Positions 12,471-15,229 of a stretch of 15,229 bases of DNA are shown piece by piece. The notes beneath the pieces were generated by a model. It was not told the origin of the DNA. It did not search any database and worked only from the letters and a program-made list of their open reading frames with translations. Positions within the stretch are counted from its first letter, which is position 1; each line of letters opens with the position of its first letter. The translations under genes and the position numbers were made by a program. The stretch is taken from NCBI GenBank assembly GCA_964431035.1, contig CAYSIF010000038.1, positions 1 to 15,229 on the forward strand, read 5' to 3'. Source of the stretch: Methanobrevibacter_A sp964431035. GTDB lineage: Archaea > Methanobacteriota > Methanobacteria > Methanobacteriales > Methanobacteriaceae.

Positions 12471-13010
12471 ATGGGAAGTCCAAAAAAGGCAAGAAAAAAA
12501 TATGATACTCCGCCTCATCCTTGGAATGCTGATAGAATTAAATCAGAAAACAAATTAATGTCTAAATATGGTTTAAAAAACAAGAAAGAAATTTGGAAAG
12601 CTGATACACTAGTACGTAATTACAGTCGTAGTGCTAGATATTTATTAGGTTTCTCTCAAGATGAAGTTGAAGTACCTAGAAGAGAATTATTAGGGCATTT
12701 AGTTAGAGAAGGTGTTCTACCTGAAAATGCTCAATTAGACAGTATTCTTGATTTAACTGTTGAAGATATCTTAAGAAGAAGATTACAAACAATTGTTTAT
12801 CAAAAAGGTTTAGCTAGAACCGCTAAAGAAGCTAGAATGTTCATTGTTCATGGACATATTGCTATTAATGGTAAAAAGGTTGACTCTCCAAGTTATGTTG
12901 TTCAAAAAGGTGAAGAAGACCAAATAGGTTTCTACAGATCTTCTCCTGTTGCAAAACAAATTGAAGATTATAATAACAACCGCAATAAAGCTGATGAACA
13001 AGTTGAATAA
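12471..13010 (+). CDS. rps4p: Small ribosomal subunit protein S4 (uS4)
   Basis: 179 aa, archaeal form without the zinc cysteines of some bacterial S4. uS4 is a primary 16S rRNA-binding and 30S assembly protein. The N-terminus MGSPKKARKKYDTPPHPWNA is characteristic. The S4 RNA-binding domain lies at about residues 103-165 (RRRLQTIVYQKGLARTAKEA through HIAINGKKVDSPSYVV). An AAGGAGAT SD precedes the ATG by about 8 nt. A 77-nt AT-rich gap follows rps13p. Confidence 0.96.
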   Translation: MGSPKKARKKYDTPPHPWNADRIKSENKLMSKYGLKNKKEIWKADTLVRNYSRSARYLLGFSQDEVEVPRRELLGHLVREGVLPENAQLDSILDLTVEDILRRRLQTIVYQKGLARTAKEARMFIVHGHIAINGKKVDSPSYVVQKGEEDQIGFYRSSPVAKQIEDYNNNRNKADEQVE

Positions 13011-13059
13011 AAAAACAAGAATAGATACTTTATTATTTATTATAAGGGTTGATTAAGTT

Positions 13060-13452
13060 ATGGCAAAAAATGAAAAATGGGGAGTAGCTAATATTTATTC
13101 ATCATTCAACAACACTATCATAACTGTTACTGATGTTACTGGTGCAGAAACTGTTACTCAATGGTCTGGTGGTAAAGTAGTACGTTCTGATAGACAAGAA
13201 GCATCTCCTTTTGCTGCAATGGAAGCAGCTACTCGTGCTGCAGAAGATGCAAAAGAGAAAGGTTTTGTTGGTTTACATATTAAAGTTAGAGCTCCAGGTG
13301 GAAATGGGCCAAGAAGTCCAGGACCAGGTGCACAAGCAACAATTCGTGCATTTGCTAGAGCAGGTATGAAAATAGGTAAAATTGAAGATATTACTCCTAT
13401 ACCTCACGATGGAACAGGACGTCCAGGTGGAAAAAGAGGACGAAGAGTCTAA
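13060..13452 (+). CDS. rps11p: Small ribosomal subunit protein S11 (uS11)
   Basis: 130 aa, typical archaeal uS11 of the 30S platform. Segments are KWGVANIYSSFNNTIITVTDVTGAET at about residues 6-31, WSGGKVVRSDRQEASPFAAMEAA, VRAPGGNGPRSPGPGAQATIRA at about 77-98, and the C-terminal PIPHDGTGRPGGKRGRRV, which binds rRNA. An AAGGGTTGAT SD-like sequence precedes the ATG. rpoD follows after 17 nt. Confidence 0.97.
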   Translation: MAKNEKWGVANIYSSFNNTIITVTDVTGAETVTQWSGGKVVRSDRQEASPFAAMEAATRAAEDAKEKGFVGLHIKVRAPGGNGPRSPGPGAQATIRAFARAGMKIGKIEDITPIPHDGTGRPGGKRGRRV

Positions 13453-13469
13453 AAAGGAGGGGTTTAATA

Positions 13470-14270
13470 GTGGAGATTGAAGTTAAAAATCAAACTGATG
13501 ATGAAATAGTTTTCATTATCCGTGATGCAGAAGTACCATTTGTTAATGCAATAAGAAGAATCGCTATGATGGAAGTTCCTAAATTAGCTATTGACGATGT
13601 ATACATTGTTCAAAATGATTCTGCAATGTTTGATGAAGTACTAGCTCATCGTTTGGGTTTAACTCCTATAGTTTCTAATATAGAGTATATTGATGGTTTA
13701 GAGATGCCTGATGATTGTGATTGTAATGATAATTGCCCATCATGCAGTGTATCTTTCACATTAAATAAATCTGGACCAGGGGTTATTTACTCTAAGGATT
13801 TAGTTTCTTCTGACCCGAAAATTAAACCTGTATATGATACCATACCACTTCTTAAACTAAAAGAAGATCAAAATGTTGAACTTGAAGCATATGCAAAACT
13901 AGGTATCGGTAAAACTCATGCAAAATGGGTTCCAACCACAGTCTGTGCTTACAAGCAATATCCAAAAATAACATTTAATGAAGATGCTGAAATAGACTAT
14001 TCTATTGCAGATGCTTGTCCTAAAAACATTCTCAAAGCAGATAAAGAGAATAAAAAAGTGGAAGTTACAGATATTGAAGAATGTAACTTATGCAAAGCAT
14101 GTGTCAGAGCAGATAAAAACGAAACAGATAATAAATTCATAAATGTAGGGTATCATGAAAATGATTTTATATTTAAAATTGAAACTGATGGATCAGTACC
14201 TCCTAAAGAGGTTTTATTAAGAGCTTGTGATGTTTTAGATAAAAAAGCAGATGAGTTCGCTGCATTTTAA
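13470..14270 (+). CDS. rpoD: DNA-directed RNA polymerase subunit D (Rpo3)
   Basis: 266 aa, starting at GTG 13470 behind an AAGGAGGGG SD. RpoD is the archaeal homologue of half of the bacterial alpha dimer; with RpoL it nucleates polymerase assembly. The dimerisation segment is AEVPFVNAIRRIAMMEVPKLAIDDV at about residues 20-44, followed by DEVLAHRLGLTPIV. Cys83, Cys85, Cys89 and Cys92 form a cysteine cluster in domain 2. Domain 3 is a ferredoxin-like insert with CNLCKAC (Cys205, 208, 211) plus Cys183-Pro, the four ligands for one [4Fe-4S] cluster. The second cluster's cysteines, seen in some methanogens, are absent. Its place between rps11p and rpl18e mirrors bacterial rpoA in the alpha operon. 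Confidence 0.96.
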   Translation: MEIEVKNQTDDEIVFIIRDAEVPFVNAIRRIAMMEVPKLAIDDVYIVQNDSAMFDEVLAHRLGLTPIVSNIEYIDGLEMPDDCDCNDNCPSCSVSFTLNKSGPGVIYSKDLVSSDPKIKPVYDTIPLLKLKEDQNVELEAYAKLGIGKTHAKWVPTTVCAYKQYPKITFNEDAEIDYSIADACPKNILKADKENKKVEVTDIEECNLCKACVRADKNETDNKFINVGYHENDFIFKIETDGSVPPKEVLLRACDVLDKKADEFAAF

Positions 14271-14291
14271 TTAAGGAGGAAATGAATAAAA

Positions 14292-14657
14292 ATGGCTAGA
14301 AAGGTTATAAAAACAAATCCTAATCTTATGGAGTTAGCACACGATTTAAGATTAAAATCTTACGAAGAAAAAGTAGGGATTTGGAAAACAGTTGCATCTA
14401 AATTAGAAAAACCTACTAGATCTCATGCAGAAGTAAGTATTGCTAAAATTAACCGTTTCACTGAAGCAAACGAAGAAGTTGTTGTTCCAGGTAAAGTTTT
14501 AGCTAACGGTGTTATAGACCACAAAGTTACTGTTGCTGCATTTAACTTCTCTAAAGCTGCAAAAGAAGAAATCGAAAAAGCTGGAGGAGAATGTATTTCT
14601 ATTAGAGATTTAGTCGAATCTAATCCTAAAGGTTCTAATGTTAAGATTTTGCAATAA
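14292..14657 (+). CDS. rpl18e: Large ribosomal subunit protein L18e (eL18)
   Basis: 121 aa, archaeal eL18, a 50S protein with an L15-like fold. Segments are TNPNLMELAHDLRLKSYEEK at about residues 9-28, KLEKPTRSHAEVSIAKINRF, VVVPGKVLANGVIDHKVTVAAFNFSKAA and EKAGGECISIRDLVESNPKG. The ATG at 14292 lies 11 nt after a GGAGGA SD (14275-14280). An ATG at 14282 is out of frame and encodes only five residues. It sits 21 nt after rpoD and 21 nt before rpl13p. Confidence 0.95.
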   Translation: MARKVIKTNPNLMELAHDLRLKSYEEKVGIWKTVASKLEKPTRSHAEVSIAKINRFTEANEEVVVPGKVLANGVIDHKVTVAAFNFSKAAKEEIEKAGGECISIRDLVESNPKGSNVKILQ

Positions 14658-14678
14658 AAAAATTATAGGTGTATTTGT

Positions 14679-15101
14679 ATGATTATTGATGGACAAGGAC
14701 ATATTTTAGGTAGACTTGCTAGTGTTATAAGTAAGAAACTACTTGAAGGGGAAGAAATTGTAGTCCTAAATGCTGAAGAAATAATGATGACTGGTAACAA
14801 GGATTGGGCATATGCAAAATACAAACAAAGAGTAGACCGTAAAAGTATATCCAACCCTCGTGATTTAGGTCCTAAATATCCTAAAAGACCAGACGATATT
14901 TTTAGAAGAACAGTTAGAGGAATGCTACCATTCAAAAAATCCAAAGGTAAAACTGCATTCAAAGGATTAAAAGCTTTTGTTGGTGTTCCTGAAGAATATG
15001 CTAATAGTGAAATTGAAACTATCCCTGAAGCACAATACACACACATTAAAAAAGGTGTTAAATTAGGAGAAATTTCTGAACTATTAGGAGCAAAATTCTA
15101 A
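14679..15101 (+). CDS. rpl13p: Large ribosomal subunit protein L13 (uL13)
   Basis: 140 aa, archaeal uL13. Hallmarks are MIIDGQGHILGRLASVISKK at the N-terminus, VVLNAEEIMMTGNK at about residues 28-41, and the RRTVRGMLPFKKSKGKTAFKGLKAFVGVPEEY segment at about 76-107. An AGGTG SD lies about 9 nt upstream of the ATG. It is the partner of rps9p in the conserved L13-S9 pair, here 73 nt apart. Confidence 0.96.
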   Translation: MIIDGQGHILGRLASVISKKLLEGEEIVVLNAEEIMMTGNKDWAYAKYKQRVDRKSISNPRDLGPKYPKRPDDIFRRTVRGMLPFKKSKGKTAFKGLKAFVGVPEEYANSEIETIPEAQYTHIKKGVKLGEISELLGAKF

Positions 15102-15174
15102 AAATAAACTAGGAAAAAAAAGTATTTAGATTGAAAAAAAATTTGAAAAGATTTTTTTAGGGAGAAAAAACATT

Positions 15175-15229
15175 ATGAAAAAAGTTGTTCACACAAGTGG
15201 TAAACGTAAAACTGCTATTGCTAGAGGAA
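15175..15229 (+). CDS. rps9p: Small ribosomal subunit protein S9 (uS9), N-terminal fragment
   Basis: Eighteen codons and one base are visible before the window ends: MKKVVHTSGKRKTAIARG. VxTSGKRKTAIARG is the classic N-terminus of archaeal uS9, whose C-terminal tail reaches the P site of the 30S subunit. The AGGGAG SD at 15159-15164 is 10 nt upstream of the ATG. It follows rpl13p, as in nearly all archaea and bacteria. Confidence 0.93.
   Translation, partial: MKKVVHTSGKRKTAIARG

Noticed and set aside
14282..14299. A five-codon leader ORF (ATG to TAG) overlapping the start of rpl18e
   Set aside because: The SD is only 1-2 nt from this ATG, too close for use, while the spacing to ATG 14292 is acceptable; short ATG-stop pairs are expected by chance.
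1..15229. Mobile elements, CRISPR arrays, defence or biosynthetic genes
   Set aside because: All long + strand frames are accounted for by translation, export, nucleotide-kinase and polymerase genes; no spaced direct-repeat array, transposase-like protein or terminal repeat pair was seen.

Overview
The window is a 15.2-kb stretch of an AT-rich archaeal genome, almost entirely on the + strand, holding the distal part of the large ribosomal-protein cluster (S10/spc-like) and its continuation into the S13-S4-S11-RpoD cluster (alpha-like). The archaeal assignment rests on archaeal/eukaryotic-type proteins (S4e, L32e, L19e, L34e, L14e, L18e), an archaeal adenylate kinase, Cbf5, an archaeal RpoD with an iron-sulfur site, and a type II tRNA without an encoded CCA. 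The low GC, the gene order and the protein sequences fit the Methanobacteriales. A Methanosphaera-like gut methanogen is my best guess and a Methanobrevibacter relative is the alternative; this is recognition, not a search result.

Layout. 1-3298: end of rpl14p, then rpl24p, rps4e, rpl5p, rps14p (47 aa, TTG start), rps8p, rpl6p, rpl32e, tightly packed and most with clear Shine-Dalgarno (SD) sites. 3299-3616: a 318-nt break holding a terminator-like hairpin, a compact GC-richer segment that may be an unannotated small RNA, and a second terminator-like hairpin. 3617-6245: rpl19e, rpl18p, rps5p, rpl30p, rpl15p. 6334-9039: the membrane-insertion group secY, adk and an EMC3/YidC-like (DUF106) gene. 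9237-10235: rpl34e, cmk, rpl14e. 10463-11425: cbf5, with its own promoter-like sequence and no SD. 11426-11943: an orphan strong TATA element, tRNA-Ser(GGA) bracketed by a 15-bp inverted repeat, and a leader before rps13 that can form three consecutive hairpins. 11944-15229: rps13p, rps4p, rps11p, rpoD, rpl18e, rpl13p and the first 18 codons of rps9p.

The genes serve protein synthesis and export. They supply subunits for both ribosomal subunits, the Sec channel and a putative insertase, two small nucleotide kinases, the rRNA pseudouridine synthase that works with H/ACA guide RNAs, a serine tRNA and a core RNA polymerase subunit. The protein-coding content is conventional for this lineage. I found no defence system, mobile element, CRISPR array or biosynthetic cluster. 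The points worth a second look are in the non-coding gaps: the candidate RNA at 3381-3490, the structured rps13 leader at 11801-11915, and the orphan promoter downstream of cbf5.
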